A stretch of DNA of 64,000 nt from contig NZ_JAANIH010000016.1 of NCBI RefSeq assembly GCF_014529705.1, positions 86,178 through 150,177 on the forward strand, read 5' to 3'. Both the position numbers and the translations under genes were made by a program. This document shows positions 49,236 through 58,951 of this stretch, in pieces; position 1 is the first letter of the stretch; each line of letters starts with the position of its first letter. This DNA is from Bradyrhizobium campsiandrae. Lineage in GTDB: Bacteria; Pseudomonadota; Alphaproteobacteria; Rhizobiales; Xanthobacteraceae. The notes beneath the pieces are model-generated. The model ran no database searches, was not told where the DNA came from, and saw nothing but the letters and a program-made list of their open reading frames with translations.

Positions 49236-49922
49236 TCAGAAGCTGCCGGCCTGGCCGGTGCCGCCGCCCTGGAGCGCGAGGCGCGAATTGTAGGGCGAGT
49301 CGCCGTGCTTCGGCTCGAGCACCACGACGATGGTGCCGACCTTGACGCGGTTGTAGAGGTCGATGGCATCTTCGTTGGTCAGGCGGATACAGCCCGACGA
49401 GATCGAAGCGCCGATATATTCGGGCTGGTTGGTGCCGTGAATGCGGAACAGCGTGTCCTTGCCGCCCGAGTAGAGATACATCGCGCGCGAGCCCATCGGA
49501 TTGTCCGGGCCCGGGGCGACGTAAGTCGGCACACCCAGACGCGAGATCTCGCCGGGGGTCGGATGCCAGGCCGGCCATTCGGTCATGCTGCCGACCTTGG
49601 CGATGCCCGACCAGGCCATGGCCTCTTCGCCGACGGTGATGCCGTAGCGGATCGCCTTGCCGCCATCCATCACGTAATAGAGATAGTGGTTGTCGGAATC
49701 GACGACGATGGTGCCGGGCGACTCCTTGCGATGATAGTCGACGATGGCGCGACGGAACGGCTCTGCCACCGGCGTATTCTCGTACCGGATCTTGGCAAGG
49801 AGCTCCTTGTCCTTCGGCTTGAAATTCTGGGTGTTGGTGGCCTCGTAGTGCGTGGCCTGCATGCAGCCCGACAGCATGAAGCCCGCAGCCAGGATTCCCA
49901 ACATAACTTTCAGCGACGACAT
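49236..49922 (-). CDS. L,D-transpeptidase (YkuD), lipoprotein
   Basis: The protein has 228 residues. Lipobox LSGC (19-22 region, MLSGCMQATHY) makes it a lipoprotein. The YkuD domain carries HGTNQPEYIGASISSGCIRL with the catalytic Cys, preceded by the His. It forms 3-3 peptidoglycan cross-links or attaches proteins to peptidoglycan, in the periplasm. It has its own promoter region upstream, shared with corA on the other side. Confidence 0.92.
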   Translation of the reverse strand: MSSLKVMLGILAAGFMLSGCMQATHYEATNTQNFKPKDKELLAKIRYENTPVAEPFRRAIVDYHRKESPGTIVVDSDNHYLYYVMDGGKAIRYGITVGEEAMAWSGIAKVGSMTEWPAWHPTPGEISRLGVPTYVAPGPDNPMGSRAMYLYSGGKDTLFRIHGTNQPEYIGASISSGCIRLTNEDAIDLYNRVKVGTIVVVLEPKHGDSPYNSRLALQGGGTGQAGSF

Positions 49923-50258
49923 GGTTTGGTTCCAATCAAAACAATACCGCGCAGGTCTTGAGCTCGGTGCCCAAGTCCTTCGACTCCGTTGACTTCATTA
50001 TCGTTGAAATCCGCCACAATTCCAGCGTCTAGGGGCTTTTCCCGCGCTGCGAGACCCAACCTGTGGCTTTTTTGCCGCAAGTTTTGCAGCCCTGAGATGG
50101 TTTTTTGACGTGAAAAGCACAGCTGTCGATTCCGTGCCACAGTTAAGCCGCGCTACCGCCACAAATGCAAACGCTCCGTTAATGTGCTTGTCATCATGAA
50201 CTTGTCAGAATCGCGCTAAGGGCTGTCATTCTGCCGCAGGCCCCTCCTGGAGTTGTTC
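49923..50258. other. Intergenic region between ykuD and corA
   Basis: It is AT-richer than the genes (for example 49968-50030). No ORF with a ribosome site, and no riboswitch recognised. It likely holds divergent promoters. GGAAC in the L,D-transpeptidase 5' end has no partner GTT. Confidence 0.5.
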
Positions 50259-51236
50259 ATGTTTTCTGTGTTCGTTCCGTCCGACTCCTCCCTGAAGAAG
50301 GCCATTGTCGACGATCTCGGGGCGGTGCCGGACCACGCGGTGTGGGTTGATCTGGTCAATCCGACCGCGGCAGAGGACAAGGCCGTGGAACGGCTGCTGG
50401 GGATCGCGATCCCGACCCGGGAGGACATGCAGGAGATCGAGATATCCAGCCGCCTCTATATCGAGAACGGCGCGCGCTACATGACTGCGACGCTGATGTG
50501 CCACTCCGATACCGACATGCCCCGGACCACCGCCGTGACCTTCATCCTCGGCGACCACCGTCTGGTAACGGTCCGCTATGACCAGCCCAAGCCGTTCGCC
50601 CTGGTCGAGGCCAAGCTGGCCCGGTCCTGCGCCCCCGCCATTACCGGCGAGATGGTGCTGATGGAACTGCTGGACGCCGTGATCGACCGTTGTGCCGACA
50701 TTCTGGAGCGCTGCGGCATGGAGATCGACCAGGTCTCACATGACATCTTCGAGCCCGAGAGCGAGCGCCACGGTCACGCCAAGCAATATTCGCAGATCCT
50801 GATCTCGATCGGCCGCAAGGGCGATTTGACCTCGAAGGTTCGCGAGAGCCTGGTGTCGATCGGTCGTGTGGTCACCTTCCTCTCTGCGGTGGTGGAAGGC
50901 GTAAAATGGTCCAAGGACATGCGCGAGCAGCTCAAGACCATGCAGCGTGACGTCGCCTCGCTGACCGACCACGCCTCCTATCTCTCCAGCAAGATCACCT
51001 TCGTGCTCGACGCCATGCTCGGCGTGGTCAATCTCGAGCAGAACAACATCATCAAGCTGTTTTCGGTCATGGCCGTTGTCCTGATGCCGCCGACGCTGAT
51101 CGCTTCGATCTACGGCATGAACTTCAAGTCGATGCCGGAACTCGAATGGGCGCACGGCTATCCGTTCGCACTGGTGCTGATGGTGATCGCCGCTGTCGTC
51201 CCGTACTGGATTTTCAAGTGGAAGAAGTGGCTGTGA
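50259..51236 (+). CDS. corA: CorA-family magnesium/metal transporter
   Basis: ATG 50259 has GGAG six bases upstream; TTG 50253 is less likely. The 325-residue protein ends with two membrane spans separated by the GMN motif (Gly286-Met287-Asn288, YGMNF) and then a Lys-rich C terminus (FKWKKWL). The cytoplasmic N domain carries VWVDLVNPTAAEDKAVERLL and REDMQEIEISSRLY. CorA proteins are pentameric Mg2+/Co2+/Ni2+ channels. Confidence 0.95.
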   Translation: MFSVFVPSDSSLKKAIVDDLGAVPDHAVWVDLVNPTAAEDKAVERLLGIAIPTREDMQEIEISSRLYIENGARYMTATLMCHSDTDMPRTTAVTFILGDHRLVTVRYDQPKPFALVEAKLARSCAPAITGEMVLMELLDAVIDRCADILERCGMEIDQVSHDIFEPESERHGHAKQYSQILISIGRKGDLTSKVRESLVSIGRVVTFLSAVVEGVKWSKDMREQLKTMQRDVASLTDHASYLSSKITFVLDAMLGVVNLEQNNIIKLFSVMAVVLMPPTLIASIYGMNFKSMPELEWAHGYPFALVLMVIAAVVPYWIFKWKKWL

Positions 51237-51444
51237 GAGGCCTCGCGCTTTTCGAAAATAGTGACCGAGACCTTACGCCGGTCGTAGAGACAAGGCTGAT
51301 GGTGTCGCAGAATAGATCGTCATTGCGGCCGCGCTGTGATGTGTGTGCCGTGCCCCAATTCCTCCGGTAAAATTTGAGCGGTGGACTGAACGTTTGCGCG
51401 AAACTTGTCTGCGATAAGCAGCGGGTTAGCCGCGAGGAACAACC

Positions 51445-51678
51445 ATGGTTGAAAAACACATAACGACGCCCCGCAACGTCATCGACCTGACGAGCTATCG
51501 TCAGAGCGTGGCGAGCGGCAAGGCGCCGTCGTTGTCGGCGCGCATGTGCCGGCACTGTGGTGCTCCGCTGCTCGACGGCGAGAACGATGACGATTGCTCG
51601 ACTGCCTTCACCGCCGCGGCTCCAAATGCCGCAACGTCGAGGCTGCGCGACCGGTCGCGCCGAATTCGTCTGGATTGA
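51445..51678 (+). CDS. Small Cys-containing protein (zinc-ribbon-like)
   Basis: The protein has 77 residues. CRHCGAPL (35-42) is half of a zinc-ribbon knuckle; another Cys comes at about residue 51, but no second CxxC follows. The N terminus (MVEKHITTPRNVIDLTSYRQ) and the Arg-rich C terminus are polar. It resembles a small Bradyrhizobium family of unknown function. Confidence 0.65.
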   Translation: MVEKHITTPRNVIDLTSYRQSVASGKAPSLSARMCRHCGAPLLDGENDDDCSTAFTAAAPNAATSRLRDRSRRIRLD

Positions 51679-51760
51679 GGAGCGGAAGGAAGGCGGGCGA
51701 TCCAGTCTTGCGGCGGCGTTGTCTGGATCGCCTTGCTTCCCGCCTTTCGCGTCAAGTCCC

Positions 51761-52531
51761 CTAGCGCTTCACGATCTCTGCCGTCGAGACGATGGTCTCG
51801 GCAATCATGCCGTCATGGCTGAACGAAGCCAGATGGGCCTCGACGTCACGCAGCATCGCCTCGACATTGTCGCCCAACGCTTCCGGAGAAGAGGACGAAT
51901 AGGTGAGGGTGCGCTGCGCCAGATCTTGCAGGCTGACCATGTGGCCGGTCTCGACCGCGATGAGATCGGTCGGCGCAAAGGCGCTGCCGCGGAAGAACGC
52001 GGGGAGATCGCGATGGGTGCGCGTGCCCTTGCCGGCCTCTTCCCACAGCTTTGCGGGCGACCAGCGGCGGCGAATCTCGTTGTAGCCCTCGAGCCAGGGG
52101 TTACGGCCGTCGGTGACCGAGAACGAGGCGCAGATCAAAATGGCGCCGCCGGGCGTGACAAGCTGGTCGAGCCGCGCAAGCGTCGCATCGCGATCCATCC
52201 AATGCAATGCGCGGCCGATCGTCACGATATCGAACGTGCCGATGTCGGAGGCAAGCGTCTCGGCCTTGCCTTCGATCAGCGTGAGCGCCTGGCCCGCGCG
52301 CGCAGCCGCCCGTCGGGCCGTTTCGATCATTGCAGGCTCGGGATCGACGCCGACAATGCGGCCGACATGAGGGGCAAAACCGAGCGCCAGCAGTCCGGGG
52401 CCGGTTCCCAGGTCGATTAGGGCGCATCGTTCGGAGAGGTCGAGCTTCTGCGCGACGCTGTGAAAGAACGCGCGCGGATAGGGCGGTCGCAAATGCTCGT
52501 AGGTCGACGCCGTGCTCGCGAACCGCCCCAT
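51761..52531 (-). CDS. SAM-dependent methyltransferase
   Basis: The protein has 256 residues. Motif I is ALIDLGTGPGLLALGF, followed by acidic VGVDPEPAMIE and the class I signature IGRALHWMDRDATLAR. The C-terminal half has a charged helical cap. Substrate unknown. It follows the SDR gene (stop 52557) on the same strand by 26 bases, so the two may be an operon. Confidence 0.85.
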   Translation of the reverse strand: MGRFASTASTYEHLRPPYPRAFFHSVAQKLDLSERCALIDLGTGPGLLALGFAPHVGRIVGVDPEPAMIETARRAAARAGQALTLIEGKAETLASDIGTFDIVTIGRALHWMDRDATLARLDQLVTPGGAILICASFSVTDGRNPWLEGYNEIRRRWSPAKLWEEAGKGTRTHRDLPAFFRGSAFAPTDLIAVETGHMVSLQDLAQRTLTYSSSSPEALGDNVEAMLRDVEAHLASFSHDGMIAETIVSTAEIVKR

Positions 52532-52556
52532 GCGTTACCCTGATACGTTGCTTGGC

Positions 52557-53315
52557 CTAGACGTGCTGGCCGCCGTTGATGTGGATCTCGGCGCCGTTGA
52601 CGTAAGAGCTGGTGTCTGTGCACAGCACGTAGATGATCTTGGCGACTTCGTCCGGCGTGCCGAGCCGATGCATCGGGATCTGCTGTTCGACGATCTTCTC
52701 GGTGCCCGGCGACAGGATCGAGGTGTCGATCTCGCCGGGCGCGATCGCGTTGACGCGCACGCCGACGCGACCGAAGTCCGAGGCCATCTCGCGCGTCAGT
52801 GCGGCAAGCGCTGCTTTCGACGTCGCGTACGCTGCGCCCGCGAATGGATGCACGCGCGAGCCCGCGATCGAGGTGACGTTCACGACCGAACCCTTGGCTG
52901 CCTTCAATTCTTCGATCAGGCCACGCGCGATCATGATCGGCGCGAAGAAATTGACGTGAAAGACGTGCGTCCAGGTTTCGAGGTCGGTGTCGACCGAACC
53001 GAGACGGGAGCCGCCCGGGCCCTTGGGCGAGATCGCCGCGTTGTTGACCAGCGCGTGCAGCATGCCGCCTTCGAGGCGGTTGCGGATCTCGGAGATCGCG
53101 CGCGTGGTATCCTGGGGATCGCCGAGGTCAACCTGGATGTGATCCTCAGGGCCAGCGTCCCATGGGCAATCCTCCGGGAAGGCGTGCCGCGAACAGGTGA
53201 TGACACGCCAGCCCGCGGACGAGAAGCGGATCACGGTGGCGTGGCCGATGCCGCGGCTCGCTCCGGTCAAGAGCAGCGTGCGGCGCGGCGCATTGGACGA
53301 ATGCGGCATGGACAT
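52557..53315 (-). CDS. Short-chain dehydrogenase/reductase (FabG-like)
   Basis: The protein has 252 residues. TGASRGIG (cofactor), NNAAIS, VNVTSIAGSR with the Ser, and Y-A-T-S-K as the catalytic Tyr-x3-Lys are all seen. C terminus INGGQHV is typical. Substrate unknown. It follows pdxH by 22 bases on the same strand. Confidence 0.88.
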   Translation of the reverse strand: MSMPHSSNAPRRTLLLTGASRGIGHATVIRFSSAGWRVITCSRHAFPEDCPWDAGPEDHIQVDLGDPQDTTRAISEIRNRLEGGMLHALVNNAAISPKGPGGSRLGSVDTDLETWTHVFHVNFFAPIMIARGLIEELKAAKGSVVNVTSIAGSRVHPFAGAAYATSKAALAALTREMASDFGRVGVRVNAIAPGEIDTSILSPGTEKIVEQQIPMHRLGTPDEVAKIIYVLCTDTSSYVNGAEIHINGGQHV

Positions 53316-53337
53316 CTTTCAGGTCGGCCCAAAAGCT

Positions 53338-53979
53338 TCAGGGATACATCCGCGTCTTGGACCACGGCTGGCCGGCCGCGTCACGGCGAAATTCGATGCG
53401 GTCGTGCAGGCGGAATGGGCGGTCGTGCCAGAACTCGATCCGCGACGGTGTGATGCGCCAGCCGCTCCAGCCCGGCGGCCGCGGCACCTCGCCGATGACG
53501 TGTTTGGCCGCGACCTTGGCAATGGCCTGCTCGAAGGCGAAGCGGCTCTCGAGCTCTTGCGACTGTTTGCTGGCCCAGGCGCCGATCTGCGCCTGCTTCG
53601 GCCGGGTCGCGAAATAGGCGTCGGCCTCGGCATCAGTCACCGGCGTCACATTGCCGCGGATGCGGACCTGGCGGCGCAGCGACTTCCAGTGAAAAAGTAA
53701 GGCGGCCTTAGGATTTGCGGCCAGTTCGCGGCCTTTCTGGCTGGCGATGTGGCTGTAGAAGACGAAACCCTCGGTATCGAAGCCTTTCATCAGCACCATG
53801 CGCACGTCGGGCAGGCCGTCCGGATCGACGGTTGCGAGCGCCATGGCATTGGGATCATTCGGCTCGCTCTTGATCGCCTCGTTCAACCAGGCCTCGAACA
53901 GCGCAAAGGGCTCGTCGGCGGCGGTGAAATCACCGGATGTTAAGGGTGTCTGGTGTTTCATCGAGGTCGTGTCGGTCAT
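53338..53979 (-). CDS. pdxH: Pyridoxamine 5'-phosphate oxidase
   Basis: From ATG 53979 the product has 213 residues. FMN-binding sequences are visible: [40 protein letters not shown] and a C-terminal [14 protein letters not shown] with PWSKTRMYP. It makes pyridoxal phosphate from pyridoxamine or pyridoxine phosphate with O2 and FMN in the vitamin B6 salvage pathway. It is transcribed with the SDR and methyltransferase genes, if they are one unit. Divergent from the surface-antigen-like gene. Confidence 0.95.
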   Translation of the reverse strand: MTDTTSMKHQTPLTSGDFTAADEPFALFEAWLNEAIKSEPNDPNAMALATVDPDGLPDVRMVLMKGFDTEGFVFYSHIASQKGRELAANPKAALLFHWKSLRRQVRIRGNVTPVTDAEADAYFATRPKQAQIGAWASKQSQELESRFAFEQAIAKVAAKHVIGEVPRPPGWSGWRITPSRIEFWHDRPFRLHDRIEFRRDAAGQPWSKTRMYP

Positions 53980-54071
53980 GTCTGGAGTCCGAATTGCGTC
54001 CCGCGGCTCAAAGCGCGCTGTCGTCTGCTCTCGTCCTATATAGGGCATGGAGACGCGTTGGCCTATCGGCG

Positions 54072-54500
54072 ATGCGGCCGTCAAGCTTCGCCATGACGAT
54101 GATTCTGATCGGGCTTGGTGCCGGCGGTTGCAGCCTGTCCCGTACCGACACCGGCGCCTACGCCAAGGCCGACGACAACGATCTCACCGGCTCGATCGCG
54201 CGGCCGGCGAAGGATACCCGCCCGACCGAGACCGATCTCGCCTTCGCCCGCAATGCCGCCTCCGACGTGCTGAGCATGGGCGACAAGGACGCCAGCCAGC
54301 ACTGGGAAAATCCGGAGACCGGCGCCCGCGGCTCGGTGACGCCGATCGCGCAATCCTATGCCGCCGAGGATGGCCGCAAGTGCCGCGACTTCCTGGCGAG
54401 TTATGTCAACGGCGCCACCGAAAGCTGGCTCCAGGGCGCCGGATGCCAAAGCAGCCGTGGCCGTTGGGAGATTCATACGCTAAAGCCGTGGCGGAGCTAG
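54072..54500 (+). CDS. RT0821/Lpp0805-type surface lipoprotein
   Basis: From ATG 54072 the product has 142 residues; ATG 54093 is an alternative start. It carries a lipobox-like GAGGC after a hydrophobic stretch ([12 protein letters not shown]) and the surface-antigen pattern [29 protein letters not shown] and [11 protein letters not shown]. This family resembles the rickettsial 17-kDa antigen. It is probably an outer-membrane lipoprotein. Confidence 0.75.
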   Translation: MRPSSFAMTMILIGLGAGGCSLSRTDTGAYAKADDNDLTGSIARPAKDTRPTETDLAFARNAASDVLSMGDKDASQHWENPETGARGSVTPIAQSYAAEDGRKCRDFLASYVNGATESWLQGAGCQSSRGRWEIHTLKPWRS

Positions 54501-54608
54501 GATTCGGAGCGCCCACCTAGTTGCAAAAATGCCACTCCAGCCCCACATGAGCCGCAGGTGGGGCGGGGAGCCCTTTGAACAATTGGATTCTTGAAGGAGA
54601 CGTGACGG

Positions 54609-55571
54609 ATGCGCGACCCCTATGAGGTCTTGGGGGTGCCGCGGAGCGCTACCGCTGCCGCGATCAAGAGCGCCTATCGCAAGCTGGCCAAGAAGCATCA
54701 TCCTGATAGCAACAAGGGTGATCCCAAGGCTGCGGAGCGCTTCTCCGAGATCAATTCGGCCAACGAGATCATCGGCGACGAGGACAAGCGCAAGCAGTTC
54801 GATCGCGGCGAGATCGACGCCGAGGGCAAGCCGCGCTTCCAGGGCTTTCCCGGCGGCGGCGGTCCGCGCGGTCGCGCCGGGCCCGGCGGCTTCGAGAGCT
54901 ACAGCTTCCGCAGCGGCGGAGGCCCCGGCCAAGGCGCGGGTGCGTTCGAGGACATCCTCAACAGCATGTTCGGCGGTGGAATGCGCGGTGCGCGGCCCGG
55001 CGCCGGCGGCGGTGCCCAGTTCGAATTCGATACCGGCGGCATCGGCCTCGATCTTGACGTCAACGTCGCCATGTCCGTCTCGCTGGAAGAATCGGTCAAG
55101 GGTGGCGAGAAGCGCGTCCGGTTGCCGAACGGCAAGGAACTCAACGTCAAGATTCCGGCCGGCGTGGTCGAAGGCCAGCAGATCCGTCTGAGGGGACAAG
55201 GTGAAACCGCCCAGGGCCATCCGCCCGGCGATCTCCTGATCACCATCAGCATCGCGCCGCATGCCTTCTTCAAGGTCGAGGGTGCGGACCTCAGGATCGA
55301 CCTGCCGGTCACGCTGTACGAGGCGGTGCTCGGCGGCAAGGTCCGCGTGCCCACCCTCGGCAACGCGGTAGAACTGTCGGTCCCGAAAAACACCTCGAGC
55401 GGCCGGACCTTCCGGCTCAAAGGCAAGGGCTTGCCGAAGTCGGGTGGAACCGGCGATCTCTTCGTCACCATCAGGATCATGCTACCCGACGGGAACGACG
55501 CCGAGCTCGAAGCATTGATGGAGAAGTGGCGGGACCAACATCCCTATAATCCGCGAAGCGGGCTCGGCTAG
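54609..55571 (+). CDS. DnaJ-family co-chaperone (CbpA-like)
   Basis: The protein has 320 residues. The J domain is 1-65 with the HPD motif (KKHHPDSNK). A Gly/Phe/Arg-rich linker (66-140) follows, and then the C-terminal substrate-binding domains (about 150-310, VNVAMSVSLEESVKGGEKRV; LSVPKNTSSGRTFRLKGKGL). There is no Cys-rich zinc-finger region, which distinguishes it from DnaJ and matches CbpA/DjlA-like type II co-chaperones. Confidence 0.9.
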   Translation: MRDPYEVLGVPRSATAAAIKSAYRKLAKKHHPDSNKGDPKAAERFSEINSANEIIGDEDKRKQFDRGEIDAEGKPRFQGFPGGGGPRGRAGPGGFESYSFRSGGGPGQGAGAFEDILNSMFGGGMRGARPGAGGGAQFEFDTGGIGLDLDVNVAMSVSLEESVKGGEKRVRLPNGKELNVKIPAGVVEGQQIRLRGQGETAQGHPPGDLLITISIAPHAFFKVEGADLRIDLPVTLYEAVLGGKVRVPTLGNAVELSVPKNTSSGRTFRLKGKGLPKSGGTGDLFVTIRIMLPDGNDAELEALMEKWRDQHPYNPRSGLG

Positions 55572-55893
55572 GGCGCTATCCGAGTTCACCTCGACGATCG
55601 GAGCATTCTCTTCCCGACAGGATGATGCTCAACATACGCCTGAAGCGCGGATCGCGCTTTGACGCTGACGTTTGAGGCGTGTCGACTGTCCGGCGGGACA
55701 GCCGATAAAAAGGTGCGGCCTCGAGAGGGGGACCAGCGCGGTACCAAAAACCCCAATCGAGGCCGCCCGCGTCGATCGGCGGATCGAACGCCGCTCATAT
55801 TCGCGTGAGCACCCGGTGCGATAATGAGACGCACACATGTCTTGATTCCAAATTTTCAATGACGGAATCGAGGCACAGCTTTGGTGCGGTTGC
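55572..55893. other. 322-base intergenic region
   Basis: Only short overlapping frames occur, with no ribosome site and no recognisable protein. CCTCGAGAG and a matching CGAGGCCG suggest a hairpin near 55725-55765. No RNA gene was recognised. Confidence 0.5.
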
Positions 55894-56664
55894 CTAGCCG
55901 CCGTTTTTCTCGGCCTGGTCGTACACGGCTTGCGCCACCTTGGTGAGCCGGTCACGGTCGCCGCCGCCGCTGACGACGTAGCCGACGCCGCGCTCGGCCC
56001 AGAACAGCGCCCCATCCTTGTCCGTCTTGGCGTAACGCATCTGCGTCGCACCATTCTCGGTCTTGGCGGTGTAGATCGTGTAGCGCTCGCCCGAGGCGCC
56101 CTCATACATCAGGAAGGAGGCCGGACCATTTGGTCCCGGCAGCAGCCGGCCGCCGACGAGCTTCAGCCCGCTCGCCTCCAGATTGGGGGCGAACACGGTC
56201 CAGCCGCAGCGCCGGGTCAGCCAGGCCTGGAGGTGGTCGCGCTCGTTGCCGCCGACCTCGACCGGATGGCGGACCTCGACGACATAGAGGCGGTGGGCGT
56301 CGGGCGCGTCCGCCGTAAAGTTTTGGAAGGTCGAGGGCGCATTGGCGGCCCCATGCGCGACCCAGCCGGCCGTGCCGCCGGCGACGAAGGCGGCCAGCGT
56401 TGCCGCCACCGCACCATAGAGCCATTGCCGCGGGCGGCGCTCCAGCCGTTCGAGCTCCAGGCGGGCCGGCACCGGCTCCTGGGCGACGCCATCGTAGCGG
56501 GCGTGCAGCAGCTCGGCCATGGTCCGCCAGGATTGCACCCGCTCGGCATCCTCGGGGTGCGCGGCCAGCCAGGCCTCGACATCGGCGCGGCGCTCGGCCG
56601 GCAGCTCGCCATCGACAAAGGCGTGCAATTCGTCTTCGGTCACGGGAATATTGCGTTCGTTCAT
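55894..56664 (-). CDS. Membrane-anchored anti-sigma factor
   Basis: The protein has 256 residues. The N-terminal anti-sigma domain is TEDELHAFVDGELPAERRAD and RVQSWRTMAELLHARYDG. One membrane segment follows at about 85-105 (LYGAVAATLAAFVAGGTAGW). The C-terminal 150 residues are periplasmic (YVVEVRHPVEV, LLPGPNGPASFLMYEGASGE) and probably sense a signal. It is downstream of the ECF sigma gene, so it probably inhibits that sigma factor. Confidence 0.85.
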   Translation of the reverse strand: MNERNIPVTEDELHAFVDGELPAERRADVEAWLAAHPEDAERVQSWRTMAELLHARYDGVAQEPVPARLELERLERRPRQWLYGAVAATLAAFVAGGTAGWVAHGAANAPSTFQNFTADAPDAHRLYVVEVRHPVEVGGNERDHLQAWLTRRCGWTVFAPNLEASGLKLVGGRLLPGPNGPASFLMYEGASGERYTIYTAKTENGATQMRYAKTDKDGALFWAERGVGYVVSGGGDRDRLTKVAQAVYDQAEKNGG

Positions 56665-56775
56665 ATCGGTCGTCTCTGGCTCTGCGGCCCAAAATATCCG
56701 ACGCGGTCCAACTGCGCTGCTTCTCTCTCCGTGCAGGGGACGCGGTCTGCGCGATGCATTGATCCTGCCATCATT

Positions 56776-57264
56776 TCATTTCACCCGCCTGAGTGCCGGG
56801 CGTTCACCCTCCAGCGAGGCTTTGACGTGGGCTCGCGCCCGCGCCAGGCGCGACATCACGGTGCCGATCGGCACGCCCTGGATGTCGGCGACCTCGCGGT
56901 AGCTCATGCCCTCCAGCATCACGAGCAGCAGCACGGAGCGCTGTTCCTCGACCAGCGTCGAGAGCGCCTTCTCGATATCGCGTCCCTCGGCCTCCGTCCC
57001 GCTGGCATCCGGATTGTTCTCCGTGAGCTGCATGAATTGTGGCCGCCTCGCCAGCGAGCGCCGCCGGTTCTTGTTGAGGTTGGTCAGGATCGTGTAGAGC
57101 CAGCTCCTGACGTCGCCTCCGAGAAACAATCGCTCCGAACGCAGCGCCCGCACCAGCGTGTCCTGCACCAGATCGTCGGCCGCATCCGCATCGCGCGTCA
57201 GCGCGCGGGCGTAGCGGCGCAACGCCGGGATCATGGCTTCCACGCTCTGGCGAAACGCACTCAT
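56776..57264 (-). CDS. ECF sigma factor
   Basis: The protein has 162 residues. Region 2 (DDLVQDTLVRALRSERLF; about 30-65) and region 4 (MSYREVADIQGVPIGTVMSR; about 120-155) are clear. It is followed by its anti-sigma factor on the same strand. It resembles the ECF26-type groups of alphaproteobacteria, not EcfG, because the EcfG partners NepR and PhyR are not next to it. An imperfect own-type promoter (GGAAT-N16-TGTT) lies upstream. Confidence 0.88.
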   Translation of the reverse strand: MSAFRQSVEAMIPALRRYARALTRDADAADDLVQDTLVRALRSERLFLGGDVRSWLYTILTNLNKNRRRSLARRPQFMQLTENNPDASGTEAEGRDIEKALSTLVEEQRSVLLLVMLEGMSYREVADIQGVPIGTVMSRLARARAHVKASLEGERPALRRVK

Positions 57265-57433
57265 GCCGTCTTGACGTCCTTCATCAGGGGCGAGCGCCCA
57301 TAGCGATCATAACACCCGAATGGAACGGCTATTCCGGCGCGGGAAACAGCGTTAACGCCGCGTATTAGGACTGTACCACAGGGGAGGGCTGGTGTACCTC
57401 CAGACCTTAACGAGAGCGACAGGACGTTGGCAA

Positions 57434-58255
57434 ATGGCGCAGGGTTCAGGACTGATGCAAGGGCTGATGCAAGGCAAGCGCGGGGTCATCCTCGGCGTTG
57501 CCAACAACCGCTCGATCGCCTGGGGCATCGCCAAGGCATGCCAGGCGGCCGGCGCCGAGCTCGCCTTCACCTACCAGGGCGATGCGTTGAAGAAGCGCGT
57601 CGAGCCGCTGGCTGCCGAAGTCGGTGCGCTCGTGCTCGGCCATTGCGACGTCACCGACGCCGCGACGATCGATGCGGCCTTCGACGCCCTCAAGGAAAAG
57701 TGGGGCAAGATCGATTTCGTCGTGCACGCGATCGCCTATGGCGAGCAGCTCGACGGCCGCTATGTCGACACGACGGCGGAAAACTTCTCCAAATCGATGC
57801 TGATCTCCTGCTATTCGCTCACCGCGCTCGCGCAGCGCGCCGAGAAGCTGATGACCGATGGCGGCTCGATCCTCACGCTCAGCTATTACGGCGCCGAGAA
57901 GTGGATGCCGCGTTACAACGTGATGGGCGTGGCGAAGGCCGCACTCGAAGCCAGTGTACGCTATCTCGCCGCCGACCTCGGCGAGAAGGCGATCCGCGTC
58001 AATGCGATTTCTGCAGGCCCGATCAAGACGCTTGCCTTCGCCGGCATCTCGGATTCCCGCCTGCTGCTGAAATACAACGAGATCAACGCACCGCTGCGGC
58101 GCAACGTCACGATCGAGGAGGTCGGCGACAGCGCGGTCTATTTCCTCTCGGACATGTCGCGCGGCGTCACCGGCGAAATCCATCACGTCGATTCCGGTTA
58201 CAACGTGCTGGGGATGGGGCGGCCCGAGACATCCGGTGCTGCGCCGAAGGACTGA
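57434..58255 (+). CDS. fabI: Enoyl-ACP reductase FabI
   Basis: From ATG 57434 the product has 273 residues; an upstream in-frame ATG at 57392 lies in leader sequence. Catalytic residues are Tyr151/Tyr161 and Lys168 (SYYGAEKWMPRYNVMGVAK; Tyr-x6-Lys). GKRGVILGVANNRSIAWGIA is the NAD-binding start. It completes the last step of each elongation cycle of type II fatty-acid synthesis. It is the target of triclosan-type inhibitors in related bacteria. It starts a same-strand cluster with the phosphatase and aroC. Confidence 0.95.
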   Translation: MAQGSGLMQGLMQGKRGVILGVANNRSIAWGIAKACQAAGAELAFTYQGDALKKRVEPLAAEVGALVLGHCDVTDAATIDAAFDALKEKWGKIDFVVHAIAYGEQLDGRYVDTTAENFSKSMLISCYSLTALAQRAEKLMTDGGSILTLSYYGAEKWMPRYNVMGVAKAALEASVRYLAADLGEKAIRVNAISAGPIKTLAFAGISDSRLLLKYNEINAPLRRNVTIEEVGDSAVYFLSDMSRGVTGEIHHVDSGYNVLGMGRPETSGAAPKD

Positions 58256-58267
58256 TCGCCATCAGCA

Positions 58268-58867
58268 ATGCCCGCGCCCACGATCTATTATCTTCGCCAC
58301 GGCGAGACCGAGTGGAATGCGCTCGGCAGGCTTCAGGGCACCAGGGACATTCCGCTGAACGCGCGCGGCCGCGGCCAGGCCGTGCAGGCAGGTCTCATTC
58401 TGGCCGATCTCCTCAAGCGCGAGGGCCGCGACAAGGCTGATCTGCCCTATGTGTCGAGCCCGCTCGGCCGTGCCCGCCAGACCATGGAACTCGCGCGCGG
58501 CCAGCTCGGATTGCCTGTGATGGACTATGCGCTGGACGATCGCCTGCGCGAGATTGGCTACGGCGTCTGGGAAGGGCTGACGCTGGCGGAGAGCGAGGCG
58601 AGAGATCCCGAGATCTACGCCAGGCGCCTCGCCGACAAATGGACGGTGGGGCCTGCGGGCGCCGAGACCTATGCCGATGTGCAGGTTCGCGTCCGTGCCT
58701 GGTATGACGAACTCCGGACCGACACGGTTGCGGTCGCCCATGGCGGGACCTGCCGGGCCCTGATGGTGTCGCTCGGTCTGGAGACGCCGGCCAGCGCCGC
58801 CGAGCTCTATATCGAGCAGGGCGCCGTCTACGTATTTCGCGACAGCCGGCTGGACAAGTATAGTTAA
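58268..58867 (+). CDS. Histidine phosphatase (phosphoglycerate-mutase-like)
   Basis: The protein has 199 residues. LRHGETEWN at the start (phosphohistidine) and VAHGGTCRALM near residue 158 (second His) are the family marks; E in LREIGYGVWEG is the acid. Broad-specificity phosphatase or mutase; substrate not evident. It starts 12 bases after fabI. Confidence 0.88.
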   Translation: MPAPTIYYLRHGETEWNALGRLQGTRDIPLNARGRGQAVQAGLILADLLKREGRDKADLPYVSSPLGRARQTMELARGQLGLPVMDYALDDRLREIGYGVWEGLTLAESEARDPEIYARRLADKWTVGPAGAETYADVQVRVRAWYDELRTDTVAVAHGGTCRALMVSLGLETPASAAELYIEQGAVYVFRDSRLDKYS

Positions 58868-58951
58868 GCTCCCGCGGCCGGCCTGTTCACCGGGTTTGAC
58901 CCCCGGCCACCCGCGCGTTACCACACGCCGGAACCAAGCCAGCGAGCAGCA

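Noticed and set aside
57265..57433. GGAAT-N16-TGTT before the ECF sigma gene as an EcfG site
   Set aside because: The -35 differs at the critical last base; it is better explained as a self-type promoter of this other ECF factor.
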